From assembly GCA_037976565.1 (NCBI GenBank), contig CP137669.1, positions 42,062,912-42,126,911 of the forward strand: a DNA stretch of 64,000 bases, read 5' to 3'. Positions 1-14,200 of the stretch are shown here, piece after piece (positions within the stretch are counted from its first letter, which is position 1; every line of letters starts with the position of its first letter). Below the pieces are notes generated by a model. The model made no database searches and was not told the DNA's origin. It saw only the letters and a program-made list of their open reading frames with translations. The position numbers and the translations under genes are program-made. Origin of the DNA: Mesocentrotus franciscanus (lineage: Eukaryota; Echinodermata; Echinoidea; Camarodonta; Strongylocentrotidae).

Positions 1-905
1 CAGCGTATCTAAAACAATTCTTAAAACATTCAAGATTAGGCTTTGGTAAAACAACATTGAACGTATTGGCAAGTCTAGTGTTAAAACCATGTCTGTCAAA
101 AACCATTTCGACTTCATTGCACAATCGTACCGGGGCTTTTCCATGAATACAGTTGTACATAATACATGCTAAAAAATAGTCACGTCTAGTGTCAATGGAT
201 TGCCATTTCAATGTATTCATTATATTCAAGCTAGTTACATCATAATCGAAATTCCTACAACAATACGTGCAGCTCTTTTCTGTAGTCGTAAAAGAATATT
301 TCTGTTTTGTAAAGAACAGTTCCGCCAAACGGAACAAGAATAATCAAAGACTGGCTGTATGGTACATCATGTATATTTTATTCAAAATGGAAGAGCTTAA
401 AAACTTACTGAGCTTTCTTAAAGTAAAAATGTTATAACTTAACGATTTGCTAAGAGATTTAATGTGGCAATCCCAAAATAATCTATCATCAATTTCAGCC
501 CCTAAATATCTAATACTTCTTACTTGTTCTATTATTTCATTATTAATATGCACCTTCAGACTAATTTAATGTTACCTCGTGTGTTACTACTCAACAGCAT
601 AACATTACTCTTATTAGTATTAATACGTAATCTATTTTTACGATACCATTCATTTATAGCATTTAAATCTGCTTGGAGCTTATATGTAATGACATTAATA
701 TCCACTGTATCTGAAACATATATGACAACATCATCAGCGTATATATATTACATGCACTTAACCGTAAACAAGTATCATTTATAAAAACAAGAAAGAGGGA
801 GGGGCCTAAAATACCCCTGAGGAATTCATATAGTAATGTCCTTTGTTTCAGATAGTTTACCATGACAATAGACACATACAGAATGAGATTACATTTCCGA
901 TGAGT
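1..905 (-). pseudogene. Broken non-LTR retrotransposon (LINE) reverse transcriptase, 3' part
   Basis: Read on the minus strand, this stretch encodes pieces of a LINE-type reverse transcriptase in several frames. Around 750-697 lies the catalytic YADD motif, followed by VVIYVSDT. Just upstream (about 840-780) is the ILGP..LFLVFIND motif that normally precedes it. Downstream come an SIRYLG motif (about 520) and a QKRAARIV motif (about 260), typical of the thumb and C-terminal region of Jockey/CR1-type elements. The frame is broken by stops and frameshifts, including one between the ILGP motif and YADD, and the element runs off the left edge. It is a dead copy. The clade is an inference from motif style only. 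Confidence 0.8.
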
Positions 906-1390
906 TTCGGACGAAAGTCAGAACAATAGGACGAGCAAACAGTTCTGAAATTGTCTTTATAAGAAAAAAGAAAGATAAAAGGGGCTGTGACCTGCCTTTT
1001 CTATTGGTTTTGGCGGCCATCATCGGATCGTGAAGGTTCTAGATTATCAAAACTCAAGATCAAGAGCGTCCGAGGGCTCAGCAGCCTCAGCTCCATCCTC
1101 TGGATCCCCGGGCAGGGACTATAATTATCCCATATGCCCTGCAATCCACCAGGGCTCCTGGATCAAATCCGTGAAGACAGAAGTGAGGAATACATCAATC
1201 TAGAATAGATTAGAATATTGTAATATATCAATCAGAATAGTACCGAGAAGGCGAGATGGGCGTCACGGGAAGAAAGAAAGACACAATATGATTCAATATA
1301 TAACAAAATCAGGAAAGATATAAAAAGAAAAAAAAAAAAGGGAAAAAGATATTAAAACATGGAAAGAAAAAGAAGGAAAAGACGTGACTC

Positions 1391-1720
1391 GTGTGCGGAG
1401 CAGAAGATATATACCGTAAGGATCGTGAGCAAGTTCTGTTTTGGGCGCCAGATCTTGAGTCTTGCATAATTCATCAACCCGTCTGCCAATCCTGTGACGT
1501 ACAAGGATCTCGGTTTATTATGCAAATAAAAAAATTGAACAGAGCTAGGCAAGCCCAAAGAGATTTTTTATTTATTTGTAAACATCAACTTTATGCCCCT
1601 GACAAGTTAGGTTTAATAGCTTTTCTATCTACAAAATATGAAGATAACCAAGATGAATGGAAAAGCATTGAAAATAATATTGTTTCTTATGTTTTGGACT
1701 CTCTAGATTTTGATGAGTAA
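1391..1720 (+). CDS. Hypothetical open frame, about 109 codons, unrecognised
   Basis: An open frame between an in-frame TGA at about 1387 and a TAA at 1718. It has no ATG at its 5' end (first in-frame ATG at about 1520), so it could be a terminal exon, part of a captured gene or a mobile-element fragment. The peptide has a protein-like composition: a CxxC (QSCDVQ region), a basic helix-like middle (KKLNRARQAQRDF) and an acidic C-terminus ending DSLDFDE. I do not recognise the family. It lies about 540 bases upstream of the BAZ1A start on the same strand. It may be chance. Confidence 0.2.
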   Translation: MCGAEDIYRKDREQVLFWAPDLESCIIHQPVCQSCDVQGSRFIMQIKKLNRARQAQRDFLFICKHQLYAPDKLGLIAFLSTKYEDNQDEWKSIENNIVSYVLDSLDFDE

Positions 1721-2262
1721 AATGCAGTTTTCAGGTGGCTGTGCCACTGTGCAGCGCATCATGCTCGATTTAATTTAGAGCACGCCAGCACCAGCGCCAT
1801 ATATTTTGTACGGCCCCAGTACGGCCCTTTCCGCGCGGCAAGCTAGCGCGCGCTGAATAAGATCGAGCGCCATTCAGATACCACACGATCATCGTGATAG
1901 CGCGCCACCTCGACAAGTGTATTTTCTCAGTCTATGTGAAGTACACTACACTAGGTACCAAATTTTGAAATACAGATTGTGAAACTTCTGTATTATTCCA
2001 GTTTTGACAATTGAGAGGAATTATAACAGTTTGATAGTACAAATGGTAAGGCCATTTAAATATTTTTCATTCTTGTAGCAATTTATCCTGATGATTCTTG
2101 CAACTTGTTTTCGTGAATTTATGATTCCGGCTTCGAGCCTTCGTTGCGAAATATAGTCGGTTTGCATTGTTCTTCAATTCATTCGATATCGTGTGCTCTC
2201 TTCCATACAGATCGTTGGGAGTTGAACTGAAGCTTGTCGTATGTTCCCCGGTCTGAAGAAAA
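1721..2262 (+). promoter_or_regulatory. Presumed promoter and 5' UTR region of BAZ1A
   Basis: This is the only gene-free sequence immediately upstream of the BAZ1A start. It has a short CpG-rich patch at about 1825-1915 (several CGCG and GCGCGC) that stands out against the AT-rich surroundings, as invertebrate promoters sometimes do. No TATA box is convincing. The transcription start cannot be fixed from sequence. A further upstream patch at about 1000-1025 has a reversed CCAAT (ATTGG) next to GGCGGCCATC, a possible promoter of an unseen transcript. Nothing else is recognisable at 906-1390. Confidence 0.35.
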
Positions 2263-5200
2263 ATGCCTTTACTTCGTCGTCGAGAATTTCGACCTGTGAA
2301 ATTACCCAAAGATTTGAAACCGACGGAGGAAGTTTTCCTGTGTCGACTGACAAATGAAATCTTCAGAGATTATGAGTAAGTAGTCTGCTATGACACTCCT
2401 GTTGTGGAGTAAAAAAAAATGCACAACAAATTGTCTACTTTTTCCAACTGCAACTGCAAGTTTGTGTTTCATGTCTGTTTGAACTGTAAGGTTTCTTTAG
2501 TCATGCATAGCTATAGCCATAGGGCGCCATTGTTAGTCATGGCACTATGCAGAGAGTTGAGGGTCAGACTAAAAGTGAACTATGATGATGAAGTAGTGTC
2601 TATGACTATGATGATAATAAATAATTTTAATATTATGTGATGTGATTTGAGCCTCTACTTCACTTTTTAGAGTTGGACTAGTCTATGAGTATGACTATGT
2701 CAGTATGTGATGCTTTCAGTTTCAAGTTGTATGGATTGTATTTGCAATGTGATCGAGTGTGATGAGTTTTCTGGCCACTTGACTCAAATTTGAAGATACA
2801 TGTGAGCTAATTATTTTTAGAGTTTTAGTATGTCTATACTATAGTTACTTAATTTTATATTGTTCTGTTCAGGTTCTAACAACTTTAGACATTTTAGAGT
2901 TGAGAGGACAAGACTCTAAGTAAAAGACTAAAGTAGTCTAGTTTATTTCAGTCTGCAATTTGTTTCATTGGTTATTGTCCTTTTTTAAATCTCTCTTGGT
3001 TTTCCTTGATTCAAGTTCTAGCCCCCAATAAGTGTGTATGGCTCATTTTACTTTTTAGACTTAAAATAGCCTAAAAATACAATTCTTGTAGGCTTTACTG
3101 CCTCATTGACAATTTTGGGGTCTCATCTCTTCCTCCTATTACAGTTATTATCTTTTCCCATCAGCATGGGAATGGAAGGGGGGGGGTGGTGTTCCATTAA
3201 TATGCTCAAGCTATTGAAGAAAACGAATCATCATGGTATTATTAGATCTATAATTGTAAAGAGCTTGTCAAATTGATATCTTCTTTTTCTTCTGTTTTTA
3301 GTGATTTCTTCAAGAGAACCATTCTTTGTAATAGTCTGGTATGGAGCTGCAGTCTGACAGGACGACCTGGTCTTACCTACCAAGAGGCTTTGGAGAGTGA
3401 GGAGAAAGCCCTCAAGTTCCTCTCCAGCTTTCCTGTGTATCTGGAGACCCCTGTACTCCTTCTTGCTCGAATGACCAAGCGAGGCAGATTGGCTGACCTG
3501 TGTGAAGACATCTTTGCCTTTGTGAAGGACCGTTTCTTTGTTGGAGAGATAGTGGATGTAGTCCACTTAGACACCAGGTACAGGGACAATCCAATGAATC
3601 ATAATAGATTCTTGAGTATATAAAGTTTGATATCCTAATTATTGTACTGCATGGAGAGTAACGCGCAGGGATGCCAGTTTTCAGGCTTATTAAGGCTTTC
3701 ATATTGTATGTATTGTATTATAAGGCTCTAGCATGTTTGGGCCTCTCCTCTGGCTAATGATGTAAAAGCAATTGGTATCCCAGCAAAACTACTTAGAGTA
3801 CAAACAACCAAAGATATGGCTTGCCTTTATGTGCATTAATTTATTATACTGAACAAAATTTAACTATTTCAAGGCTTAGATTCACTTGTGGAACCCTATT
3901 GACAACTATAAAAAAGAAAAACTATGAGTTCCATGGAACTCTAATGGGGAATAAATTGCTCTTCACAGGTCTAGCCAGTATGATCTCAGGTTAGGAAAAA
4001 ATGGGAGAAATGCAAAAAATTACCCCAAGAAAGATGATATTATTTTTCGAGAAAATCCTCAATCATGCTACTGCAGATATGAGAGTAAAATTGCACTTGT
4101 TGCTCTTGTTTGCTTTACTCCTTATAGAGAGACATGCCGGGTTAACCGAGTGATCGTACCACCTGAATACATGGAGGATGTAGGCGTGTCATCAGAGAGC
4201 AGTGATGATGAAGTCATCTTCATCAAGGATGATGGAAAGGAAGAGAAACTAAACACTTCTCATGGAGACCAGAAGACACCCAAAAGGTAAGTTTGAACGA
4301 AGGAAGGAAACAGATCTGTGAAGCTGTTTAAGGCCAACCAAAATTGATTCCTAGCAGTGGAAAAAAAGAACAGGAGCGGTGAGCGATTTAGCTATCGAAA
4401 ACTCAAAAAAGGAAGATGATGACGATTATTCCTTCTATATTCATTGGATGATAGTACTTTTTTGTTCATCTTAAGTTTAATATTTTGGTGAATTTTAAAA
4501 TGTTTTTCAACAAATAAGTGATTTGGTTTTTGTTGTCTTAAATAAATGCCTAACCTACAATTTGTAACACATATTGGGGTGAGACTTGCTCCATTTAAGA
4601 CTGGCAGTGGAGCTTACCTTTAACTACTCTATGTCAGAGGTCATATAGTAAGAGTATAATAATTCCTAGATTTAACAATTAGTTTTTTTTTTTTTGTACT
4701 ACAGGACTTTGAAATCACAGATGCTAAAGCCAGCCATGTATAGATATGAGGTGACTTCCCTTCAGGGTTCTGGGACCTATATTGCACCTCACACCAATGT
4801 CAGGTTAGTATCATCTAGCCTGCTTAGTAGGCTTTGGAGCGAGAGTTAAGTAATCGATTCTACCCGACTCCCATTCTGAGAACCGTGGAATCTACTCAAA
4901 CCTGACTCCAATTCGTTCAGAGTCCAGTACTCGAGTCATGCGATTCCATGATGCGGATAGTCGATTCTGTTGTGTGATAATACATAAAAGCCTTGGATCA
5001 GCCCCAGAAATGTCATTTCAATCATATTAGTGCTCAAGCCTACTGCTTAGCCAGGTTGTTAAACAATTCAATTCATATCACTCATTCAAATTAAAGAAAG
5101 GATCTTCAGGAGGTTTTATAAAAAGTTGATGGTTTAATAGTGTTCATTTCATGATGTACTGCTCATTAGTACAAGAGAACAGGCTTTTTATAATAATATC

Positions 5201-8193
5201 TGTAGAGCGTTTAGAGACAATATTTCGTATGAAGCATTATATAAATCCAGATTTATTATTTATTATGTATTCATATGACAAAACAGTTTTTTTAATTTAC
5301 CATTAATCACACAGATATTTTTTTTGTATTGTGAGCATTTACATATTTATAAGAATACATGAAAAACAACACATTCATCTGTTTACTATACATATCCATT
5401 ATTATTTCTAAAATGTTTTCCTTTATTTATCTGTTAGTCGCAAGAGAGGGCTGTTCACCAAGGAGAAGAATAAACTGTACCTGAAACATCACTGTAAGGT
5501 GATAGACTTCATCTGGAGTGTCAAGGTAAATAGGAGACCTATCCACCGGCTCGTAGGAAACCTGGTGGGGGAGCAGGAGCTGGGTGGGGTGGAGGGGGTG
5601 CAAAACTGAAATAGACTTAAAGGAAAATAACATGGCCACACATTTGGCAGTGCAAATCTTTCCCTTCATCCCAGTATTTGCAAGTGGCAACAGTCAGCTC
5701 CTTTTTCTATGCTTTGTAAATGGTTTTGTCCCCTGCTGCTCAGATCAATGCGAATGTCACTCAGCTATAAGAGTACAGTGTTCTCTGTTGTGTGGTGTTG
5801 CAAATGTAGAAATTAAGTTCAAATGTATGAACTCTTAGATGACCCTTTGATTAGTATTATAGTAAAGTTGTGATGACAGTACAAATTCAGATGATTTTGA
5901 GTTGTAAGCAGTACAAAGATGATATTGTGAAAAATCAAAACAAAAACCACCTGGTGTTGAAATAGGAAAAGTTGGGCTCAAAAGTAATGGAAAACCAATG
6001 TGATGAATTAGCAAACTGATAAAGTATAATTGAATGTTTACCTCTCCTTAAACTCTTTTACAGCCTCAAAAAGTTGAAAAGTTCCAGCTGGACAAGAAAA
6101 CATTTGGGGAGTTCTTTGCAGGTCCTTTGCCAAACTTTTCTTCTACTCCTGCTAAGAGGAATGTGCACAAGGTCATGGAAGAATCAGAAGCAGGATCATC
6201 TGCCGATGATGACACAGAGGATGATGATGATGATGAAGAAGAGGATGATGATGACGACCTCCCACTCATGGAAGTGAAGAAAATGGCAGAGGCAAAGATG
6301 GGCAAGAAGAAGAAAAGTTAGTATTTAAATTCAAATGTCTGGTCATTCTTTATTTAAGTTATTCCAGACTAATTTGTTTTCTTTTGTTCTCAATTCATAT
6401 ATTCAGACTTTATAAGATTGCAGTAGCACCTTGTGTCAGGGTATCATACATGAATGTTATAGTGTAAAGTAGTTATAATGGTTACAATTGTAGAAATAGA
6501 TCTTGAGCACTATACCAGAGGTTCTTAAAGTAATTTGTCAGGTGGCCCAGAAATGTTTCTGAAGTTTCATTGTGAGCCACTGAGCATTTCAAATACATGT
6601 ATATGCCAATTGCTTATGTGATGCAACCTATGAAATATATTAGGTTTACCGTTTTAAAGGGTTACAGTGTTTTAAATGATATCCTTCACTATTTGTGTGT
6701 TGATGATTTGCTTCTCCAAACAAATCATTACAAAATAATGAACAATTAGCCAGTTTCTATCAAAATGCAGTTCCATTTCCAGTTCTTAAGTTTACCATTA
6801 ATTCCATATCACATTGGGGAAGGGTGGTAATCAGGAGAATGATGACTTACATAGAATGTGTCATTTAGTTTCCCTTCTGATTGTATTTCCATCCTTGCAG
6901 AAAAGAACAAGGGTGCTAACAAAGAGAACCAAGTAGCTCAATCGAAACTGAGCAAAGAAGAACGAGCTGAACTGAGAGAGAAGATGAGGGCAGAGAAGCT
7001 AGCTGAGAGACTGGAGCTAAGGCAGAAGCTGGCAGAGGAAAGGGCATTGGAGAGGGCTAAGAAATGGGAGGAACTTGCCAAACTCAAAGAAGAACAGAAA
7101 GTTCAGCGAGAAACGGAAAGGCTAGCCAGGAGAGAACAAATGAGAAAGGATATTGAGGAAAGCAAGGAAAGAAGAAGAAAGGTATGGATTGTTTATTTTC
7201 TTTTTCAGATTATTTTCATTATATTTGGTACAAAATTGCCTTGCATCCTCTTAGGGAAGCCCAGAGAATACAGGTTGAAAGTAGACATTTACATGTATTG
7301 CCCTTGTTGGTCAAAATTGATGACACATAATGATCATGATCACTAGCAACATGATTGTAATTTACTTTAGTTCAGAACTAAAAAGTAAAGAAAGCTGAAA
7401 GTGAGCTGCTTGGATATAAGATGAGATGTAAGTCGCTGCCAGAAAATGTAATCGATGAAAAATATAGAATTGGACATGGGTATAAATAAATACATATACC
7501 TGCATTCATAGTAGATTTCATATTTAACTATCATCTCTAGACCAAGGGCAGCATTTGGTAATCACCTGGCTTATTTTCTGTATGACAAATCAAGAATTCA
7601 CAAGCAAGATATATTCACCAAATTTGTACCAGAGATGGAGTGTTTCCCAACACTTTAATAAGAAGCACAGGCTATCCCCCCCTCTCTTTAGAACTTTTAT
7701 TGCAAGTGTATTGACCATCACTTGGTATGAAGTAGGAGCTCAATTGTTTTGAATAAGTTGAGGTTATAATACTCTGTGCTTTTAGTTATTGCACAATTTG
7801 CGAACGAATTGATTTTTTAATATCAAATTTATGATGTCCATAACATATGCCTGCTATTATGGAACAAACGAATAACTGAATGAAGGATCTGTAGGTGATG
7901 TGACATTAACAGATTTCCGTTTGTTTAGATTGCACGTTTTAAACAAGAATAAAACATGTTGTTTATATGTGTATTCTTTGATTCAGGAAAAAGAAGAGGA
8001 AAGAGAACGTCAGAGAGCCCATTACATTCATATGAAGGAATATATGAAACCAAGAGAAGACTTAGAATGTGAAGACCAGAAGGTAAGTCTTTCATGTCTT
8101 TTGTTACTAGACAAAAGAATGTAATGTGATCACCCTGCAGATACGTGGAGAAATGTGCAACTCTTTTCAAGGTGGCAATTTCGTGAAGGGTTT

Positions 8194-8225
<32 letters not shown>

Positions 8226-11200
8226 TATTGGGAGATGGGTGGGGGTGGAAGGGGGAGGGGGAATAAAGGGCAATATGGAGGGAAGGAAGGAGAGAGACAG
8301 AGAGAGAGTAATGGTAGTAGTACGTATATACTACTACTACTATATTGTGTTAAACTGGATTTACTGTTCTATGTTCTGTAACACATCTTAGGGAAACATT
8401 AACAATACATCTTTTAACAGATGGCCTCTACAACAGGTACATATAATGCTCTTGAGATGAAGATGATTACAGTGACCATTTTAGACAGGTGGACTTGTTA
8501 GAGAAGTAACTACTGTGAGAGATTTGACTGTATTTACCATATATATTTTTGGTTTCATTCTCCAACAAACAGGATCTCCCCGAGCCAGTTCCTTTATCAG
8601 GAAAGATCCCTCAGGAGTTTTTCGGAGACTGTGTTTTGCTCTTGGAATTCCTACATGCTTATGAGGAAGAGCTTGGAGTCAATGAAGACTTCCCTGAAGG
8701 TGTCACTTTAGGTACTGTTTTACATACAAACAAGATTTCTTGTCTAATTAGTCAATTCTTAGCAAGTTTGAACTTCCCTGTAGATTTTAAATAGGTTTAA
8801 AGTTTGGGGAGATTTTGCACCTCTGTACCCTTTAAGCTGGTGCTGGCCCTTCAAGTTTTGTAGCTGTCATTTTTTTCTTCATTTTATTCTTTCTCATGCT
8901 TTTTCACTTTAAAAAAAGTTGTTATGAAGTATGTATTTACACCCATGTTCACCTGTTGACAGGTTGATGTCTGTAAGAAGATCTGATAACAGGCTCAGAC
9001 TTGGTTTGAGTGTGTATGAACATGCAAGGATGAACTGGTCATATTTTGGGTGGAAGAGGTCCAGGGTCAAAGGTCACAGGGTCATAAAAATGTTTAAAAT
9101 ACATGTACTAGTAATATCTTACTGTAATAACTTCAAATGCTTCAAAAGCAATTTAAGCCAAACTTGGATAAAATATGTATGAGCATGCAAGGATGAACTG
9201 ATTAGATTCTGGATGGAAGAGGTCAAAGGTCTAATGTCACAGGGTCATAAAAATGTTAAAAATACAAGTACTAGTAATATCTTACTGTGATAACTTCAAA
9301 TGCATTGAAGCAATTCAAGCCAAACTTGGACAAAGTTTGTATGAGCATGCAAGGATGAACCGATTAGATGTCAGGTGTACGTTCAAAGGTGAAATATCAT
9401 AGGGTAACGAAAGTGTACAAAATCCCAGAATACCGGTATACATGTATCTTAATAACTGATTATTTATCAAGAAATTGAATGAATGTGGACCAAATTTGGA
9501 TCAAATATGTAAAACCACAAACAAACTTAAATGAAAAGCATTTAGGTTCTCATGTTAAAGATCACAGGATCATTGATCAATGAATATACGTAGAGGTGGA
9601 GGCATATTAGAGATGCAGACTTATTCATTTTCTTGTATTTATTTTCAAAATGCATTGCATTTGATTCATGTTCAGTAATCTTTACAATCCAAGTATTTAA
9701 TAAGTTATGATGATAATATCTATTTGTTTTGCTATATGTAGAGCTGTTCGCAGATGCAATAACAACCAACAAAGTGGATGGAGCTATGTTTGAAATCACA
9801 AGGTTCTTATTGAAAGCTCTCTTCAGAGTTCAAGAAGAAGATGAGGAGGAATGGAAGACAGACTTGGAGGAACAAGGAATAGAAGTTCCCAAATGTAAGC
9901 ATAAGCCAACAGGAGCCAGGATATTTCCACCCGCCCCACAACTGAAGATCCAATCACATTTAATTAGTTTTAAAAATAAACAGTGTTATGTGTCATGTAC
10001 TTGCTTCATGCTTGGGTTAATCTGTGAAATCAGTCGTGAATACAAGAATGGATTAGTCAAGTGTATTAATTTCAAGATTGCAGGAAGATTATGAGTTTAT
10101 AATAAAATTTAAATTCAGTCAACAGTGCTGTATAGCTATTTGTTGTACCAGTCTTAGAATATTTGAGTAGGCCAACACATGTTTTTAGTTCATCCGGCCC
10201 GAAGGGCCCGATGAGCTTACGTCCGTCCGTCTGTCCGTCCGTCCGTCCACAGTTTTCAAAATGCTTCTTCTTCGTTATTTTTCAACCGATTTTGATTCTG
10301 ATTGTTTCATATGATAGGGCTAGGAGGGGGATTTAAAAGTTCTACACAGAATCGTGAAATTCATTATCTATGCTAATTTATGCAAATTTATTCGAAATCA
10401 CAAAAAATGCTTCTTCATTTCTCGACCGATTTTGATTTGGTTTGCTTTATCTGGTAGAGCTAACTTTGGTACACTAAACTTCTACACAGAATTTTAAAAT
10501 TGTTCTCCATTAATTAATTATGGTAATTTATGCAAATTTATTCCAAAAATAACAAAAATTGCTTTTTCAACCAATTTTCATTCCATTTCCTTTAGTTTCT
10601 ATTTTATCTTGTACAGCTAAATGAAATTATGTCCCTTCCAGGCATCAAATTTTTATTTTTTGACCAGTTCAAAAGTGTACCACATAAAATTTACGATATT
10701 TTTTGTTGCGAGATGCGGATGAGCGCTACGTCGTTGACGTTCTGGTTATATTCTCATTTTTGATTTTTTTTTTTTTTTTCTCAATTGATAGTCATATTCT
10801 AGCTTAGATAAGAACAGATATTGAGTAAAATTATGATGTCAATACAGTAATAGTTGATCATGTATGGGACACCTAATGACCAAATACCTTTGACTTACCT
10901 CATTACAGTGAATATCTGTGAAGCAAAGTTAGAAGAAGACCCAGACCCAACCTATGGAGCTATGAGTAAAGCAGCTACTGCAGCTCTTGCTTGGCCAGTG
11001 CTTCATCAAGGTATGTGTACAAATTTTAGGAGGCGGTGTTGCGCAATCGATTTGTCGTCATAACAATTATGATTTTTGTCATGCGTGTGGGTTTGAGTCC
11101 CGCACTGAATAGACAAAAATTCAGATCTGATTGTGTGTCAGCAACCCTCCCCTATGTTCTCAATGTAGGCTTGGGTTTTGGGGAAAACATTCGTTTATCA

Positions 11201-14200
11201 ACCCAAACCCAATCAATATTGACTAATTTAGCCGAGTAAACTAAACAAACTGTTGAATTTAGGCTTCATGGTGCATGTAAATTAAAGACCTGAAGGTGCA
11301 ATGTTACATGAATGTGATTTCTATGTAATGATGGTGAATTAAAAAAAATGGTATCACAGCAAAGCTATCAGAATATCAGAACATATAGGGATTATTCTGA
11401 CAGAGCTTAATTGAAAATTCATAGCAAAAATTTCAATAGATGATTTCATCTTCAGTGTGTACAAGAAGATATTTTCCAGAGTTTCGTGAACATTGTGTCA
11501 TTTTCTTGCCCCAACCTTATAGAATGAACCTTGTGGCTTTCACCATATGATATTTTAGTGTGAAATAACAGTTGGTTATCTAAAAACGATTCAGTTGCCT
11601 AAGCAAAGGTGCTGATGAGACTGAAAAACTTCTGTATATGCCATTCATGATTCACCTGGGAAAGACTGGGCTTGTTGCTAGTTGTAAGCTGCATTATTGA
11701 ATTGAATGCCTAATTGTTTTAAAGTCACAGATATTTGATTTTCGCTGTATTTCCATTAGGTACGGAGCTGAGGAAGCTATCAATTGATCCTCCGACCCTG
11801 ACAGAGATAGTACGGCTTCACTTCCTGTCTTCTGGATCAACCACAGGATCTGAGGATTCTAAATGGCGTTATCAGCAGAGAGGTGGTTTTACGTGCCGTG
11901 ATGATCCTGGGTTAGAGTTCCGTATGCAGGAATCAGCAATCCTCAAAACCCTTACCAAGGGAAACCTCTATGACCTCAGTTCAGGTCAGTAACAAGGTTT
12001 TGTCTATACTTATAATCTACCGTGCAATGTGATCAAGGCACCCCACTACTAACCTCACTTTAGCTAGGCTCTCAATTATGGTGCATTCAAGGAATTTCTT
12101 CCTACCAGGTACCCAGAAATTACACCTCAGCAGAGAGTAGCACAAGTAGATTAGTGTCTTGCCAAAAGACGTTGATGATATGTGGGGTACAAACCTATGA
12201 TCCTAGTATCCCCAGACAAATGTTCAGACTTTTCGACTAGGTGGGAAAAAAATTATAATCCTTTACAAATATTGACCAATTCACTTTTGCCTAATAATGT
12301 AAATTCGGTATCAAAACATTGCACAAAGCGAGTTTTGCTCAAATTTGAAGCCCTAGCTACAGCAGCAGCCACATTTGATTGGGATGTAGTGGATCCTATA
12401 TGTTGGAAATGTTATGAGAGTAACTAGCCGAGTGTCTCAGAAAATTCATTTGAATTTGCCTCAATGCGAATTTGGTAATATCTTGTTACCGGTAATAACT
12501 TCACAACTTTTTATCATGTTTGAATAAAATTCTTGTGGCGTTTTTATACTCCCACAAGTAAAAGCTGAGATGAATTAAAGACCTTGTAACAAATTGCTGT
12601 GTGGCATATATTTCTGAAATAATTTGTTTTCCCATATGTATTTTGTTTGTATTGCAGAAGGTAAATTGAAGGTTCTAACTGCTCTGACCAATCAGCTACT
12701 GACGTATGTGACTATGCGGGAAGTCATTGAGGATAGCTATGATACTTGGAATACGACTCGCAGGGAACTTCGAGATCTTCTACGTCTGGAACAACGTCGA
12801 GAGAAGGAGGAGGTTACTGCAAAGTAAGTTGATGGTTTTTTTCGCCGTAATGTTGAGAAAGAAAGTATATACTGTTAGTTATACTGCAGGAAACCCTAAG
12901 CTTTGGATGACTAACTTTCACATCAAGGATTTTGCTCTGGCTTCTTCTTTAATATGGGATACCAAATGGTCTATTTCTCTGGGTTTTATGTTATCCTTTA
13001 TTTTCTTCATATTCCTTTACTATACACAAATTAGCCAATCACAATATTTTGTTTTTCATCAGGGATTACCTGTGCACGGATTGTAAACATACGCAAACTA
13101 CATGCACATGATTACTATACTGTATTACTTCTACAAAAAAATATCGCAATTTGAATCAGTGACCAGTAATAACGTCTTTTTAAGTAGACTGGTTAATGTA
13201 TGATTATGCCCTCACATAGAATGTGAGTGTGCACAGAACCCAAGTCCAAATTGGGTTCCATGTGAGCCCTATACTCTGGGGTATATGTTATCCTTTATTT
13301 TCTTCATACTCATATTTATTCATACTTTACTGTTTACCTATAGAATGACAGTTTAGTATTTTGAAGTTGATTTTATATATTCTAGCTATAAACAATTTTT
13401 TTTTTCTTCAGGTGATTGGTATACAAATAATACACAGCAGTGAGGGCATTAGTAAGAATTACCCACACAAGGTACCTTTGGAACAGTCTAACAGTGTTTG
13501 GACTGTTTCAAAGGTACCGAGTGTGGGTAATTTTACTAATGCCCGAACAAAATGATGTGTATTATTTGTTTTATAAGATGATGTTTTATTTGTTTTATAA
13601 AATGATGTTTTATAAAATGATGTTTTATAACTTGATTTTACTAATGACTGTTCATTAGCATTTACCAATGACCGGTCATTAGTAAAATTACGTGTTAGGC
13701 AAAATAAATGCCTGGTCACGTGTACGCTCTCAACCAATCATTTGATTAGGATCCGCTTCATCATCTAGCCCATGACATACAGAGTCTAGGCTTCAACTGA
13801 TGTATTAAAGGTTCTTTACCTTTTTTTCTTGTTTGTGAAACAGGTGGAGGTTGAGAATGGAAGAGAGGGTTAATGAGAAGTTCCAAGTTGAGAAGGATAG
13901 GCTTGCTAAGATGTCACAGGAAGGTGTTGTAGAGAATGGGGTGACTCCTGGTGTGACTCCTGGTGTCAGTAGCTCTAATGTAAGCACTCCAGAACAACCC
14001 GGAAGTAGACCTCAATCTAGAGCTAAAGGGGAATCCCCGAATGACTCTATGGAGACATCAGACGTCCCTACACCAGGAATGTCTCTTGCTGACATTGAGA
14101 AGAAGAGGAAAGAGATTGCAGAGGAAAGTGCTGAAAAGAAAGCTGAGTCTATACAGCAGGAAGCACAGTTGACAAGAGAGATTAATGAAGCCATTATGAA

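Noticed and set aside
3969..3990. Possible 22-base mini-exon in BAZ1A between exons 2 and 3 (CACAG / GTTAGG boundaries)
   Set aside because: Direct joining of 3577 to 4128 keeps the frame and family sequence; adding 22 bases shifts the frame.
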